Positions 8,533-17,778 of a stretch of DNA of 64,000 nt are shown piece after piece. Position 1 is the first letter of the stretch. Each line of letters starts with the position of its first letter. The stretch lies in assembly GCF_028206995.1 (NCBI RefSeq), contig NZ_JAQLFL010000001.1:1-64000 (forward strand), given 5' to 3'. Under the pieces are notes generated by a model. That model saw nothing but the letters and a program-made list of their open reading frames with translations, was not told the DNA's origin and searched no databases. Both the position numbers and the translations under genes were made by a program. The stretch is from Collinsella aerofaciens (GTDB lineage Bacteria; Actinomycetota; Coriobacteriia; Coriobacteriales; Coriobacteriaceae).

Positions 8533-9735
8533 ATGGACGCCAAGTTTACCGAGCTCGTCGAGCAGCTGAACGGCCTCGACTTTAAGGGTATGTACGGCAG
8601 CGACTTCCTGCACACCTGGGATAAGACCACCGATGAGCTCAAGGCGCTCTACATCGTCGCCGACGCTCTGCGCGAGCTGCGCGAGAACAACGTTTCGTCC
8701 AAGATCTTCGATTCGGGCCTGGCCGTCTCGCTGTTCCGCGACAACTCCACCCGTACGCGCTTCTCCTTCTCTAAGGCCGCCAACCTGCTCGGCCTTGAGC
8801 TGCAGGACCTGGACGAGAAGAAGTCCCAGATCGCTCACGGCGAGACCGTCCGCGAGACCGCTACCATGATCTCCTTCATGGCCGACGTCATCGGCATCCG
8901 CGATGACATGTACATCGGCAAGGGCGACGCCTACATGGCTGAGGTCTCCGAGTCTGTCCAGCAGGCTTACGAGGATGGCGTTCTGGATCACCGTCCCACG
9001 CTCATCTCCCTGCAGTCCGACTCCGATCATCCCACGCAGTCCTCTGCCGACATGCTCTACCTTATCAACGAGTTTGGCGGCCTCGAGAACCTCAAGGGCA
9101 AGAAGGTTGCCGTCACCTGGGCCTATTCGCCCTCTTACGGCAAGCCGCTGTCCTGCCCGCAGTCGCTGATCAGCCTGCTGCCCCGCTTTGGCATGGACGT
9201 CACCCTGGCTCACCCCGAGGGCTACGACCTCATGCCCGAGGTCGTCGAGCGCGCCAAGGGCTATGCCGCCGAGTCCGGCACCACCTTTAAGCAGGTCAAC
9301 ACCATGGCCGAGGCCTTCGAGGGCGCCGACATCGTGATCCCCAAGAGTTGGGCTCCGTTTGCCGCCATGGAGAAGCGCACCAACCTGTACGCCGAGGGCG
9401 ACGACGCCGGCATCGCTGCGCTCGAGAAGGAGCTGCTCGCCCAGAACGCCACCCATCAGGACTGGTGCTCCACGACTGAGCTCATGGAGAAGACTGCCAA
9501 CGGCCAGGACACCATCTTTATGCACCCGCTGCCCGCCGACATCTCCGGTGTCTCCTGCGAGCACGGCGAGGTCAACGCCGACGTCTTCGACATGCACCGC
9601 GTGGGCATGTACAAGGAGGCCAGCTACAAGCCGTACGCCATCGCAGCCATGATGTTCCTGCAGAAGGTTGCCGATCCCGCCGCTACCCTCAAGGCCCTCG
9701 ACGAGCGCAACACCGCCCGTTGGCTCCAGGCCTAA
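8533..9735 (+). CDS. ygeW: Knotted carbamoyltransferase YgeW
   Basis: A 400-aa member of the aspartate/ornithine carbamoyltransferase superfamily, YgeW group, whose physiological substrate is unknown. STRTRFSF (72-79) binds carbamoyl phosphate, and MHPLPADISG lies near residue 330. I use ATG 8533 behind GAAAGGA; the longer frame from 8347 adds 62 residues unlike the family. The 200-bp gap before it holds no gene. Its partner in energy-yielding carbamoyl-phosphate use would be a carbamate kinase (YqeA in E. coli), which is not in this window. An imperfect hairpin with a T-run follows the gene. Confidence 0.93.
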   Translation: MDAKFTELVEQLNGLDFKGMYGSDFLHTWDKTTDELKALYIVADALRELRENNVSSKIFDSGLAVSLFRDNSTRTRFSFSKAANLLGLELQDLDEKKSQIAHGETVRETATMISFMADVIGIRDDMYIGKGDAYMAEVSESVQQAYEDGVLDHRPTLISLQSDSDHPTQSSADMLYLINEFGGLENLKGKKVAVTWAYSPSYGKPLSCPQSLISLLPRFGMDVTLAHPEGYDLMPEVVERAKGYAAESGTTFKQVNTMAEAFEGADIVIPKSWAPFAAMEKRTNLYAEGDDAGIAALEKELLAQNATHQDWCSTTELMEKTANGQDTIFMHPLPADISGVSCEHGEVNADVFDMHRVGMYKEASYKPYAIAAMMFLQKVADPAATLKALDERNTARWLQA

Positions 9736-9758
9736 AGCCGGGTTGAGGTAAGCCATGT

Positions 9759-9797
9759 AAAGGGGGCGCTCTGCCAACCGGCGGGGTGCCCTTTTTT
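9759..9797 (+). terminator. Probable terminator after ygeW
   Basis: An imperfect GC-rich hairpin (AAGGGGGC toward TGCCCTT) ends in TTTTTT 24-62 bp past the ygeW stop. It would separate ygeXYW from the downstream nucleotidyltransferase. Confidence 0.5.
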
Positions 9798-9884
9798 GCA
9801 TCGCGGGCGTGCGGGATAAGCGCTTTCGATGTGGATGCCCGCGGCGCGAGTTATGGGTACGATGGTTTCGGGGGAGGTATCACC

Positions 9885-10499
9885 ATGAGACTTGGATGCG
9901 TCATTATGGCTTCGGGCGAGGGCAAGCGGTTTGGCTCTAACAAGATGCTTGCCGATATCTATGGCGAGCCGCTGATTGCCCGGGCCATCGATTCGGTTCC
10001 CCAGGGCTTTGACGTCGTGGTTTCGACGCGTTGGCCCGAGGTCGCTCAGATTTGCGAGGACAAGCATTGCCCGTGCGTGCTGCACGATGCCGAGCTGCGC
10101 AGCCAAAGCGTCCGTGCGGGCCTTTCGTGGGGGGCACAACGCAACTGGAAAGGCTGTCTCTTTTTGCCGGGCGACCAGCCGCTTGTGAGCGCGGATTCTT
10201 TTGAGGCCATGGTTCGCGCGTTTGAGGAGCGTGGCCGTAAACACCCGGTGCGTCTTGCGTGCAACGGTGAGCCTTCGAGCCCGGTGCTCTTTCCGGCGGA
10301 ACTGTTCGATGCACTTATGTGTCTTGAGGGCAAGGACGGCGGCGGTTCGACCCTCAAGGGCCGTACCGACGTGGTGCTGGTCGAGGCACGTGCCTACGAG
10401 CTGTGGGACGTCGATACCGCCAAGGGACAGCGACGCATAGCGGAGCATATCGCCGCCTGCTCGTATTTTGATCGCGTGGCCAACAGCATCAATCAATAA
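9885..10499 (+). CDS. MocA/YgfJ-like molybdopterin nucleotidyltransferase
   Basis: A 204-aa GT-A-fold nucleotidyltransferase related to MocA (CTP:molybdopterin cytidylyltransferase) and E. coli YgfJ. The N-terminus has the nucleotide loop ASGEGKRFGSNK (9-20); PGDQPLVSADSF supplies the metal-binding Asp region. It is shorter than E. coli MobA/MocA proteins at the N-terminus only when the frame is started at 9786; ATG 9885 behind GGGGAGG gives the expected beginning. With yqeB, yqeC and xdhC nearby, its probable job is to finish the molybdopterin cytosine dinucleotide cofactor of a selenium-dependent Mo hydroxylase. It overlaps no neighbour and lies 9 bp upstream of the hydantoinase gene. Confidence 0.85.
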   Translation: MRLGCVIMASGEGKRFGSNKMLADIYGEPLIARAIDSVPQGFDVVVSTRWPEVAQICEDKHCPCVLHDAELRSQSVRAGLSWGAQRNWKGCLFLPGDQPLVSADSFEAMVRAFEERGRKHPVRLACNGEPSSPVLFPAELFDALMCLEGKDGGGSTLKGRTDVVLVEARAYELWDVDTAKGQRRIAEHIAACSYFDRVANSINQ

Positions 10500-10508
10500 G
10501 GAGCAATT

Positions 10509-11876
10509 ATGATCATCATCAAAAACGGCGCGCTCGTGACGCCCCGGGGGCTTCGCCGCGCCGATCTTGCCATGGATGGCGATAAGATTGCGCGGATTGC
10601 CGCGGCAATCGAGCCGGGCGAGGGCGATACCGTCGAGGATGCCACGGGCTGCTGGGTGTTTCCCGGCTTTATCGACGGCCACACGCACATGCAGTGCTGG
10701 ACTGGCATGGATTGGACGGCCGATAGCTTTGAGACCGGCACGCGCGCGGCTGCCTGCGGCGGCACGACGACCATCGTGGACTACGCGACGGCCGATCGCG
10801 GCGTGACCATGCCCGATGCCCTTGCCGAGTGGCATCATCGCGCCGACGGCACCTGCACGGCAAACTACGCTTTTCATATGGCACTCGCCGAGTGGAATGA
10901 GCGCAACCGCGCCGATCTTTCGGCCATGCGCGAGGCGGGCGTATCGTCGTTTAAGACTTACTTTGCCTATGACCACCTGCGCTTGGACGATGCCGAGACA
11001 CTCGAGGTGCTGGAGGAGCTCAAGCGCCTGGGCGGTATCCTGTGCGTGCATTGCGAGAACGGCACGCTGGTCAACGCGCTGCAGAAGCGTGTGTACGAGC
11101 AGGGGATCCATGGGCCCGAGGGTCATGCGCTTAGCCGTCCGGACGTGTGTGAGGCCGAGGCCGTGAGTCGCCTACTGTATCTGGCACACTTGGCCGGGGA
11201 CGCTCCGGTCAACGTGGTGCACCTTTCGACCAAGCTGGGGCTCGAGGCCATTCGCGCTGCCAAGGCGCGCGGACAGAAGAACATCTATGTCGAGACCTGC
11301 CCTCAATATCTGATGCTCGACGACACCTGCTATCTGGAGCAGGGGGAAGACGGCTTTGCGGGTGCCAAGTATGTGATGAGTCCGCCGCTGCGCCATGCCG
11401 GCGACCGTGCGGCCCTGCGCGAGGCGCTTGTGGCCGGCGAGATCGATACCATCGCCACCGACCACTGCAGCTTTAATCTGCACGGGCAAAAGGACCGCGG
11501 GCGCGACGACTTCCGCGCGATTCCCAACGGCGGGCCCGGCGTGGAGCACCGTCCCGTCGCGATTGCCACGAGCTTTGAGGGACAGCTGGGACCCGAGGAT
11601 CTGTGCCGCCTGATGAGCGAGAACCCGGCGCGCGTGTTTGGCATGTACCCGCGTAAGGGCTGTCTGGCCGAGGGCGCCGATGCTGACGTGTGCGTGTGGG
11701 ATCCCCAGGCGCGCTGGACCATTCGCGCGGCGACGCAGCATCAGGCCGTGGACTACACGCCGCTCGAGGGCTTTGAGGCGCACGGTCGCGCCAAGGCTGT
11801 GTTTGTGAACGGCGTGCTGGCCGCGCGCGACGGCGAGCCCACCGGAGCCCAGCCCGGTCGCTACGTGCCCCGCTAG
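10509..11876 (+). CDS. hydA: Dihydropyrimidinase / hydantoinase
   Basis: A 455-aa cyclic amidohydrolase that opens dihydropyrimidine or hydantoin rings (D-hydantoinase, HyuA type). Metal ligands are visible: H58 and H60 in DGHTHMQ, the carboxylated lysine near 148 in SFKTYFAYD, a histidine in CVHCENGT, one in VVHLSTK, and the catalytic Asp in ATDHCSF near 316. CPQYLMLDD is the usual family motif. It is 9 bp behind the MocA-like gene, so co-transcribed. In purine-degrading clusters this enzyme acts on the opened ring products. It converges with yqeC, only 10 bp apart. Confidence 0.93.
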   Translation: MIIIKNGALVTPRGLRRADLAMDGDKIARIAAAIEPGEGDTVEDATGCWVFPGFIDGHTHMQCWTGMDWTADSFETGTRAAACGGTTTIVDYATADRGVTMPDALAEWHHRADGTCTANYAFHMALAEWNERNRADLSAMREAGVSSFKTYFAYDHLRLDDAETLEVLEELKRLGGILCVHCENGTLVNALQKRVYEQGIHGPEGHALSRPDVCEAEAVSRLLYLAHLAGDAPVNVVHLSTKLGLEAIRAAKARGQKNIYVETCPQYLMLDDTCYLEQGEDGFAGAKYVMSPPLRHAGDRAALREALVAGEIDTIATDHCSFNLHGQKDRGRDDFRAIPNGGPGVEHRPVAIATSFEGQLGPEDLCRLMSENPARVFGMYPRKGCLAEGADADVCVWDPQARWTIRAATQHQAVDYTPLEGFEAHGRAKAVFVNGVLAARDGEPTGAQPGRYVPR

Positions 11877-11886
11877 CAGGGGCTGG

Positions 11887-12621
11887 CTACTTGAGGCTGG
11901 TGGCGACGATGGGGCGGCCGAGGGCTGCCTCGAAGCGATCTGCCATCGTGGGGTCGCTGAGCGTGTCGACTTGGTTGAGCATGACGCGTGCGGTGCTGAG
12001 CCCCAGCGCCTGCATCTCGGCATTGAGCACCTGGGCGACGCGCTCGGGTGTGGCGATGTCGGTGAGCTTGCAGCCGCAACGCTCGCAAAAGAGCTCGGTG
12101 CGGTGGACGGCTTCGTTGATGGGCTTGCCGAGCCCCGAGGCGCCGACGACCCAGACGGTGTTGGCCGTGCCAGAGGGAATCACCGGCTCCCAGGCGGCGT
12201 GGGCCTTGAGCGGGAGCCGCTTGCTGCCGTCCGCCTCGGCTAAGACGTAGCTAAAGCGCTGTGCCAGCTCACCGAGCGGCTCGGCGGGGGCGGAGAGCTT
12301 GCCTGTCTCCGGGTCCAAGACGCCTGCCTGGCAGATACTTCCGCGGCTCATGCCCGCGCAGGCCTCGCAGGTGCAACCGGGGACATGCGAGGCGCCCGGC
12401 TTCCAGGGTGCGGCGTCCAGGCGACGATTCGACCCGTCCCATGGCACGCCGGCGACGGGAAACATATGCGTGGTGGTGCAGAGGAGCACGCGGCCGCCAG
12501 CGCGCATAAGCTCAAGGCCGAGCGTCTTGAGCAACGTCGACTTGCCGCCGCTGCCGATAATCGCGGTAATGCCCGGCTCGATCCTGAGCGCCGAGGCAAG
12601 ATTGCCGCTAACCGTTTCCAT
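11887..12621 (-). CDS. yqeC: Selenium cofactor biosynthesis protein YqeC
   Basis: A 244-aa putative selenium-dependent hydroxylase accessory protein. The P-loop is IGSGGKSTLL (22-31). A cysteine-rich insert, CTCEACAGMSRGSICQ, lies around residues 83-98. YqeC and YqeB co-occur with selD in genomes that use a labile selenium cofactor in Mo hydroxylases. Here it is convergent with hydA and divergent from yqeB over 100 bp. The ATG at 12621 immediately precedes the conserved segment. Confidence 0.9.
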   Translation of the reverse strand: METVSGNLASALRIEPGITAIIGSGGKSTLLKTLGLELMRAGGRVLLCTTTHMFPVAGVPWDGSNRRLDAAPWKPGASHVPGCTCEACAGMSRGSICQAGVLDPETGKLSAPAEPLGELAQRFSYVLAEADGSKRLPLKAHAAWEPVIPSGTANTVWVVGASGLGKPINEAVHRTELFCERCGCKLTDIATPERVAQVLNAEMQALGLSTARVMLNQVDTLSDPTMADRFEAALGRPIVATSLK

Positions 12622-12723
12622 CTGTTCACCGCCGTATAATACTGTGATAATAAATAATCATCAGAGTAGCGGTCGAACCGCTTTTGCTCTGCTCAAACCG
12701 TAGCACAGGGAGGTGCCCCGGGA

Positions 12724-13518
12724 ATGCTCGTTTATATTCGCGGTGCCGGCGATATCGCCACGGGCGTCGCCGCTCGCTTGGTACGCGCCGGCGTGTCGGT
12801 CGTTATGGCCGATATCGCGGTTCCCACGTGCATCCGCCGCACAATCAGTTTTTGCGAGGCCATTCGCCTGGGCGAGGTCGAGGTCGAAGGCATTCGCGCT
12901 CGCTTGGCACAGACGCCGGCTGAGGCACTCGAGATTACCCAAGCGGGAGACGTCGCCGTTGTGGTGGACCCCCAGGCCAAGATGCTCGGCGAGCTGAAAC
13001 CCGCGGCTGTGGTCGACGCGATTTTGGCCAAGCGCAACCTGGGCACCACGCGCGACATGGCGCCTGCCGTCATCGCCGTGGGGCCGGGCTTTACCGCGCC
13101 GGTCGATTGCGACGCCGTGGTCGAGACCATGCGCGGGCATTTTCTGGGCCGTGTCATTACCCAAGGTTCGCCCCAGCCCAACACGGGCGTGCCGGGCATT
13201 ATCGCCGGCTTTGGCAAGGAGCGCGTTATCCACAGCCCCGCCGCCGGCGTGTTTCGGTCCGACCGCGCAATCGGCGACATCGTGCGCGCTGGAGACGTGA
13301 TTGGCTACGCGGGCGATACTCCCATGGTCACGCAGATTGACGGCTGCTTGCGCGGTCTTTTGGCCGACGGCGTTCAGGTGACCGAGGGCTTTAAATGCGC
13401 CGACGTCGACCCGCGCGGCGATGCCAGCTATATCAACTATATTTCGGACAAAGCGACGTCGGTCGGCGGCGGCGTGCTCGAGGCACTCGCTATGCTCACC
13501 GATGTCTTTAGAGGATAG
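12724..13518 (+). CDS. yqeB: YqeB / EF2563-family selenium-dependent Mo hydroxylase accessory protein
   Basis: A 264-aa member of the EF2563 family. The N-terminus, VYIRGAGDIATGVAARLVRA, is the signature of the family and looks like a Rossmann nucleotide-binding start. Middle segments VVVDPQAKML and AVGPGFTAPVDCDAVVETMR are also typical. The family is always found with Mo hydroxylase maturation genes and is thought to help install the selenium-containing ligand. It is 9 bp upstream of xdhC on the same strand. A near-perfect -10 (TATAAT at 12635-12640) lies in the shared region with yqeC. Confidence 0.9.
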   Translation: MLVYIRGAGDIATGVAARLVRAGVSVVMADIAVPTCIRRTISFCEAIRLGEVEVEGIRARLAQTPAEALEITQAGDVAVVVDPQAKMLGELKPAAVVDAILAKRNLGTTRDMAPAVIAVGPGFTAPVDCDAVVETMRGHFLGRVITQGSPQPNTGVPGIIAGFGKERVIHSPAAGVFRSDRAIGDIVRAGDVIGYAGDTPMVTQIDGCLRGLLADGVQVTEGFKCADVDPRGDASYINYISDKATSVGGGVLEALAMLTDVFRG

Positions 13519-13527
13519 AAGGCGGCA

Positions 13528-14571
13528 ATGGAAAAGCTCGATGTTGTGAATGCGGCGCTTGCCGCTCTGCGTGCTGGCGAGACGTGCGAACTCGTGGTCG
13601 TGGCCGGCACGGCAGGGTCATCGCCGCGCGGCGTGGGCGCCTGGATGGCCGTCTTTGCCGATGGCAGCCAGGCGGGCACCATCGGCGGCGGCAAGATTGA
13701 GCGCTTTGCGCTGAACGAGGCGCGCGAGCTCCTGAGCGCGGGACAGTCACGTCTGGTCCGCTACACCATGGGCGGCGAGAACTCCGATACCGGCATGATC
13801 TGCGGCGGAGCCATCTGCCTGTGCTATCTGCATCTGGATGTATCGCAGGTGCCGTTGTTCCAGTCGGTTGCCGACGTCTTGGCGTATCGACGCATTGGCG
13901 ACTTCGTCATCGACTTTGAACCGTTTGTCATTCAGGCCCTCGAGGGCGATGTGGTCGAGTACCATGGCGAGACATCGCGCCATACCATTGCCGGCTGCCC
14001 CGAGCTTTCGCTGGTGGAGGAGGGGAGTAAGGTCACCTACACCAACGCCGCCTCCGAGATTCCCCCGGCGCACATCGAGACGCTCTGCCCCGAGGGCCTG
14101 ACCTACATCTTTGGCTGCGGACACGTGGGCGCCGCGACGGCGCGCGTGCTCACGGCGGCGGGCTTTGCCGTTGTGGCGTGCGATGACCGCCCCGGCACGC
14201 TGACGCCCGAATGGGTGCCCGGTGTCTACGATCGTCGCCTGGTCGATTACAAGAACCTGAGCGAGCTGTGTCCCATCGGTCCGCGCGACTTGGTGGTCGT
14301 GGCCACAGCAGGCCACAAGTCCGATATCGATGTGGTGATTCAGGCCATGCGCGCCAAACCCGCCTACCTGGGCTGTCTGGGCTCGCGTCGCAAGACGGCC
14401 TTTGTGCGCGCCCGCCTGGAGCAGGAGGGCTTTACGCAGGACCAGATTGACGAGTTGCACCTGCCGATCGGCGTTGCCATCCAGGCCGAAGATCCCGAGG
14501 AGATCGCCATCTCCATCGCCGCCGAGATGATCCACCTGCGCCGCACCAAGCTCGTCCCCCGCAAGCGCTAA
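13528..14571 (+). CDS. xdhC: XdhC-family Mo hydroxylase maturation factor
   Basis: A 347-aa XdhC/CoxI protein. Such proteins bind the molybdenum cofactor, promote its sulfuration (or selenation) and hand it to xanthine dehydrogenase-type enzymes. The N-terminal XdhC_CoxI domain shows AGSSPRGVGAWM and GTIGGGKIE. The C-terminal Rossmann domain begins at YIFGCGHVGAATARVL, near residue 193, and ends with YLGCLGSRRKTAF. It follows yqeB closely. No hydroxylase structural gene is nearby, so its client must be encoded elsewhere. Confidence 0.93.
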   Translation: MEKLDVVNAALAALRAGETCELVVVAGTAGSSPRGVGAWMAVFADGSQAGTIGGGKIERFALNEARELLSAGQSRLVRYTMGGENSDTGMICGGAICLCYLHLDVSQVPLFQSVADVLAYRRIGDFVIDFEPFVIQALEGDVVEYHGETSRHTIAGCPELSLVEEGSKVTYTNAASEIPPAHIETLCPEGLTYIFGCGHVGAATARVLTAAGFAVVACDDRPGTLTPEWVPGVYDRRLVDYKNLSELCPIGPRDLVVVATAGHKSDIDVVIQAMRAKPAYLGCLGSRRKTAFVRARLEQEGFTQDQIDELHLPIGVAIQAEDPEEIAISIAAEMIHLRRTKLVPRKR

Positions 14572-14588
14572 TCGCATCCCCACCAATA

Positions 14589-14655
14589 AGTTGCGGTGAA
14601 ATACGGACTGTTTAAGCCTGTTAGGCCGCCAAACAGTCCCTATTTCACCGCAACT
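14589..14655. repeat. 67-bp dispersed palindrome, copy 1
   Basis: The arms AGTTGCGGTGAAATA... (14589-14613) and its complement (14631-14655) match over 25 nt with one mismatch around a 17-nt loop. Related copies are at 47320-47385 and 56622-56688. It sits between xdhC and rplE, at the point where the ribosomal operon is interrupted. Confidence 0.9.
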
Positions 14656-14716
14656 GCTTTTTGGGACCCATTTGTGCGGGGGAGTTGTGGAGTTGTGCAG
14701 GCAGACGAGGTTTTTC

Positions 14717-14745
14717 TGGAAATACGCACCCAATGCGCGTATAGT
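14717..14745 (+). promoter_or_regulatory. Candidate promoter for the rplE operon
   Basis: TGGAAA (14717-14722), a 17-bp spacer and TATAGT (14740-14745) resemble a sigma-70-type promoter, giving a leader of about 130 nt before rplE. The remainder of the 311-bp gap 14572-14882 holds only the palindrome. Confidence 0.5.
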
Positions 14746-14882
14746 ACCGATTGTTTTGTCGGCTCCTGCTGCGTCGAGTCCAAACCGCGAAATGCCATGA
14801 GCGGCGCGGATGCAGCCAGGAGGCACGAGGACAACCCATCGTGGCCATGCCCCGTGCTTAAAACCCCAAGAAGGAGTGAACA

Positions 14883-15440
14883 ATGGCAGAAGAGAAGTAT
14901 GTGCCGCGTCTGAAGACCAAGTACAACAACGAGGTCAAGCAGCAGCTTCAGGACAAGTTCCAGTACGAGAACGTCATGATGATCCCCAAGTTTGAGAAGA
15001 TCGTCGTGAACATGGGTGTCGGCGAGGCCGCTACCGATTCCAAGGCCATCGACGGTGCCGTGCGCGACCTGCGCGCCATCACCGGCCAGCAGCCGATGAT
15101 CACCCGTGCCCGCAAGTCCATCGCTACCTTCCGCCTGCGCGCTGGTATGCCGATCGGCTGCAAGGTTACCCTGCGTGGCGACCGTATGTGGGAGTTCTTC
15201 GATCGTCTGACCTCCGTCGCGATCCCCCGTATCCGCGACTTCCGCGGCATCTCCGCCAAGAGCTTCGACGGCCGTGGTAACTTCTCCATGGGCGTCACCG
15301 AGCAGCTCATCTTCCCCGAGATCGACTTCGACTCCGTCGATCACCAGCGCGGTATGGACATCACTTTCGTGACCACCGCCAATACCGATGAGGAGGCCAA
15401 GGCCCTTCTGGACGCCTTCGGTTTCCCGTTCAAGAAATAG
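14883..15440 (+). CDS. rplE: Ribosomal protein uL5
   Basis: Large-subunit protein L5 (185 aa), which binds 5S rRNA in the central protuberance. [20 protein letters not shown] and [14 protein letters not shown] are family motifs. RBS AAGGAGTG precedes the ATG. Normally rplX precedes rplE; here it is the first gene of the block. Confidence 0.97.
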   Translation: MAEEKYVPRLKTKYNNEVKQQLQDKFQYENVMMIPKFEKIVVNMGVGEAATDSKAIDGAVRDLRAITGQQPMITRARKSIATFRLRAGMPIGCKVTLRGDRMWEFFDRLTSVAIPRIRDFRGISAKSFDGRGNFSMGVTEQLIFPEIDFDSVDHQRGMDITFVTTANTDEEAKALLDAFGFPFKK

Positions 15441-15519
15441 GTTCACCTGCCCTATAAGCGCCGTTCCCACAAGGGGGCGGCGCTTGGGGCGAACAATACT
15501 CTATGTGAGGAGGATATAA

Positions 15520-15705
15520 GTGGCTAAGACATCGATGATCGTCAAGTGCAATCGCAAGCAGAAGTTCTCTACTCGTGAGTACACGCGCTGCCAGCGCTGC
15601 GGCCGTCCGCACTCTGTGTACCGCAAGTTCGGCCTGTGCCGTGTCTGCTTCCGTGAGCTTGCACTCAAGGGCGAGCTTCCCGGCGTTAAGAAGGCCAGCT
15701 GGTAA
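15520..15705 (+). CDS. rpsZ: Ribosomal protein uS14, zinc-binding type Z
   Basis: A 61-aa S14 of the zinc-binding form. The four zinc cysteines are C24, C27, C40 and C43 (CQRC and CRVC). The start is GTG at 15520 behind AGGAGG. It is the only S14 seen here. Confidence 0.96.
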   Translation: MAKTSMIVKCNRKQKFSTREYTRCQRCGRPHSVYRKFGLCRVCFRELALKGELPGVKKASW

Positions 15706-15824
15706 GTCACTACCAGCGTTTCAAGCATCCGTTTGGAACAGGGAAAACGCGCTAGTTAGGCTTTGCCGTTAAGGGCGGCGAAGAACCAAGAGCACGTGTT
15801 CATCAAGAACGAAGGAGAATCTGT

Positions 15825-16223
15825 ATGAACCTTACAGACCCGATCGCAGATATGCTTACGCGCATCCGTAACGCTAACTCTGTGAACAAGGCCACGGTCT
15901 CCATGCCGAGCAGCAAGAAGCTCGTCGAGATCGCTCGTGTTCTGCACGAGGAGGGCTACATCGAGGGCTACGATGTCGAGGACACCGTTCCCCAGAAGAC
16001 TCTGCACATCACGCTTAAGTATGGTCCCAAGAAGGCTAAGGTCATCAACGGCATCCGCCGCATTTCCAAGCCGGGCCTGCGTAAGTACACCGGCGTTGCC
16101 GACATGCCCCGCGTCCGCGGTGGCCTTGGTACCGCCATTATTTCCACCAGCCATGGCGTCATGACCGACCGCGATGCTCGCAAGCACAACGTCGGCGGCG
16201 AGATCATCGCTTACGTCTGGTAA
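15825..16223 (+). CDS. rpsH: Ribosomal protein uS8
   Basis: A 132-aa S8, a primary 16S rRNA binder and in many bacteria the translational repressor of the spc operon. [18 protein letters not shown] at the start and [20 protein letters not shown] at the end are diagnostic. Confidence 0.97.
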   Translation: MNLTDPIADMLTRIRNANSVNKATVSMPSSKKLVEIARVLHEEGYIEGYDVEDTVPQKTLHITLKYGPKKAKVINGIRRISKPGLRKYTGVADMPRVRGGLGTAIISTSHGVMTDRDARKHNVGGEIIAYVW

Positions 16224-16256
16224 TTCGCTCGGTAGGTAGAAGGAAAGGAGATCACC

Positions 16257-16793
16257 GTGTCTCGTATCGGTAATAAGCCTGTCCAGATTCCCGCCGGAGT
16301 CGAAGTGACAGTCAACGGCAACAACGTTGTCGTCAAGGGCCCCAAGGGCCAGCTCGAGCTCGATGTCTTTGAGAAGCTCGCTATCAACGTCGAGGACAAC
16401 GTCCTCACCGTTTCCCGTCCCGACGACGAGCGTGAGACCCGTGCCCGCCACGGCCTCACCCGCGCCCTCATCCACAACATGGTTGTTGGCGTTTCCGAGG
16501 GCTTCGAGAAGAAGCTCGAGCTCGCCGGCGTCGGTTACCGCGTGCAGCAGAAGGGCAAGAACCTCGAGTTCTCCCTGGGCTTCTCGCACCCCGTGATCGT
16601 CGAGGCTCCCGAGGGCATCACCTTCGAGGTTCCCGACAACACCCACGTGAACGTCAAGGGTATCAACAAGCAGCAGGTCGGTCAGATCGCCGCTGAGATC
16701 CGCGGTCATCGTCCTCCCGAGCCTTACAAGGGCAAGGGTATCCACTACGTTGGCGAGCACATCCGCCGCAAGCTGGGTAAGGCCGCCAAGTAG
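16257..16793 (+). CDS. rplF: Ribosomal protein uL6
   Basis: A 178-aa L6 near the GTPase-associated centre. [15 protein letters not shown] begins the protein and [11 protein letters not shown] is the C-terminal signature. GTG start at 16257 behind AAGGAG. Confidence 0.97.
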   Translation: MSRIGNKPVQIPAGVEVTVNGNNVVVKGPKGQLELDVFEKLAINVEDNVLTVSRPDDERETRARHGLTRALIHNMVVGVSEGFEKKLELAGVGYRVQQKGKNLEFSLGFSHPVIVEAPEGITFEVPDNTHVNVKGINKQQVGQIAAEIRGHRPPEPYKGKGIHYVGEHIRRKLGKAAK

Positions 16794-16868
16794 TCGTAAC
16801 CGACTCACTCGCATAAGACCAGCACCCCGTCAGGTGCTGGCAAGATCAACCTTTTTAGGAGTTTACGT

Positions 16869-17237
16869 ATGAACAAGCATAAGGCGAAGCTGGAAGGCCT
16901 CAAGCGTCGTCAGCGTCGTGTTCGCGGCAAGGTCTCGGGTACCGCCGAGCGTCCGCGTCTTCGCGTGACCCGTACTAACGCCAACATCTATGCCCAGATC
17001 ATCGACGACAGCAAGGGCTCCAGCCTGACGCTCGTCTCTGCCTCGACCCTCGAGGCCGAGTTCAAGGGCACTCACACCTCGAACAAGGAGGCTGCGGAGA
17101 AGGTCGGTCAGCTCGTTGGCAAGCGCGCCATCGAGGCCGGCATCACCAAGGTCGCCTTCGATCGTGGTGGCCGTATCTACCATGGCCGCGTCAAGGCCCT
17201 CGCCGACGGTGCTCGTGCCGCCGGTCTCGAGTTCTAG
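16869..17237 (+). CDS. rplR: Ribosomal protein uL18
   Basis: A 122-aa L18 that works with L5 to bind 5S r[22 protein letters not shown] and [20 protein letters not shown] are the recognisable segments. TTTAGGAG precedes the ATG. Confidence 0.97.
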   Translation: MNKHKAKLEGLKRRQRRVRGKVSGTAERPRLRVTRTNANIYAQIIDDSKGSSLTLVSASTLEAEFKGTHTSNKEAAEKVGQLVGKRAIEAGITKVAFDRGGRIYHGRVKALADGARAAGLEF

Positions 17238-17251
17238 GAGGTATGTAGCAC

Positions 17252-17776
17252 ATGGCTCGTAATCAGAAGCAGCAGCGCGAGGCCTCCGAGTTCGAGGAGC
17301 GCGTCGTTTACATCAACCGCGTGTCGAAGACCGTCAAGGGTGGTCGTCGCATGAGCCTCGTCGCTCTCGTCGTCGTTGGCGACGGCAAGGGTAACGTCGG
17401 CGTTGGCATGGGCAAGTCCGCTGAGGTGCCCATGGCCATCTCCAAGGCGTCTCTCGATGCCAAGAAGAACATGTTCCACGTGCCGGTGACCGATCAGGGC
17501 ACCATCCCGCACGAGGTTCTCGGCCACTTTGGTGCCGGCCGCATCATCATCAAGCCCGCTGTCGAGGGTACCGGCGTTATCGCCGGCGGCGCTGTGCGTC
17601 CCCTCTTTGAGCTTGCTGGCATCAAGAACGTCCTGTCCAAGTCCCTCGGTACCGACAACGGCCTCAACATCATCAAGGCTGCCGTCGAGGGCCTCAAGGA
17701 GCTCTCCAGCCCTGAGGACGTCGCGGCTCGCCGTGGCCTGACGGTCTCCGAGATGTTCGTCGGTAAGGAGAACTAA
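17252..17776 (+). CDS. rpsE: Ribosomal protein uS5
   Basis: A 174-aa S5 at the decoding-centre rim. The double-stranded RNA-binding part shows [19 protein letters not shown]; the C-terminal half shows [19 protein letters not shown]. It is 14 bp from rplR and 2 bp from rpmD. Confidence 0.97.
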   Translation: MARNQKQQREASEFEERVVYINRVSKTVKGGRRMSLVALVVVGDGKGNVGVGMGKSAEVPMAISKASLDAKKNMFHVPVTDQGTIPHEVLGHFGAGRIIIKPAVEGTGVIAGGAVRPLFELAGIKNVLSKSLGTDNGLNIIKAAVEGLKELSSPEDVAARRGLTVSEMFVGKEN

Positions 17777-17778
17777 GC

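Noticed and set aside
11887..13518. Selenocysteine use in the yqeC/yqeB region
   Set aside because: No in-frame TGA occurs in these genes. The families relate to a labile selenium cofactor, not to selenoproteins.
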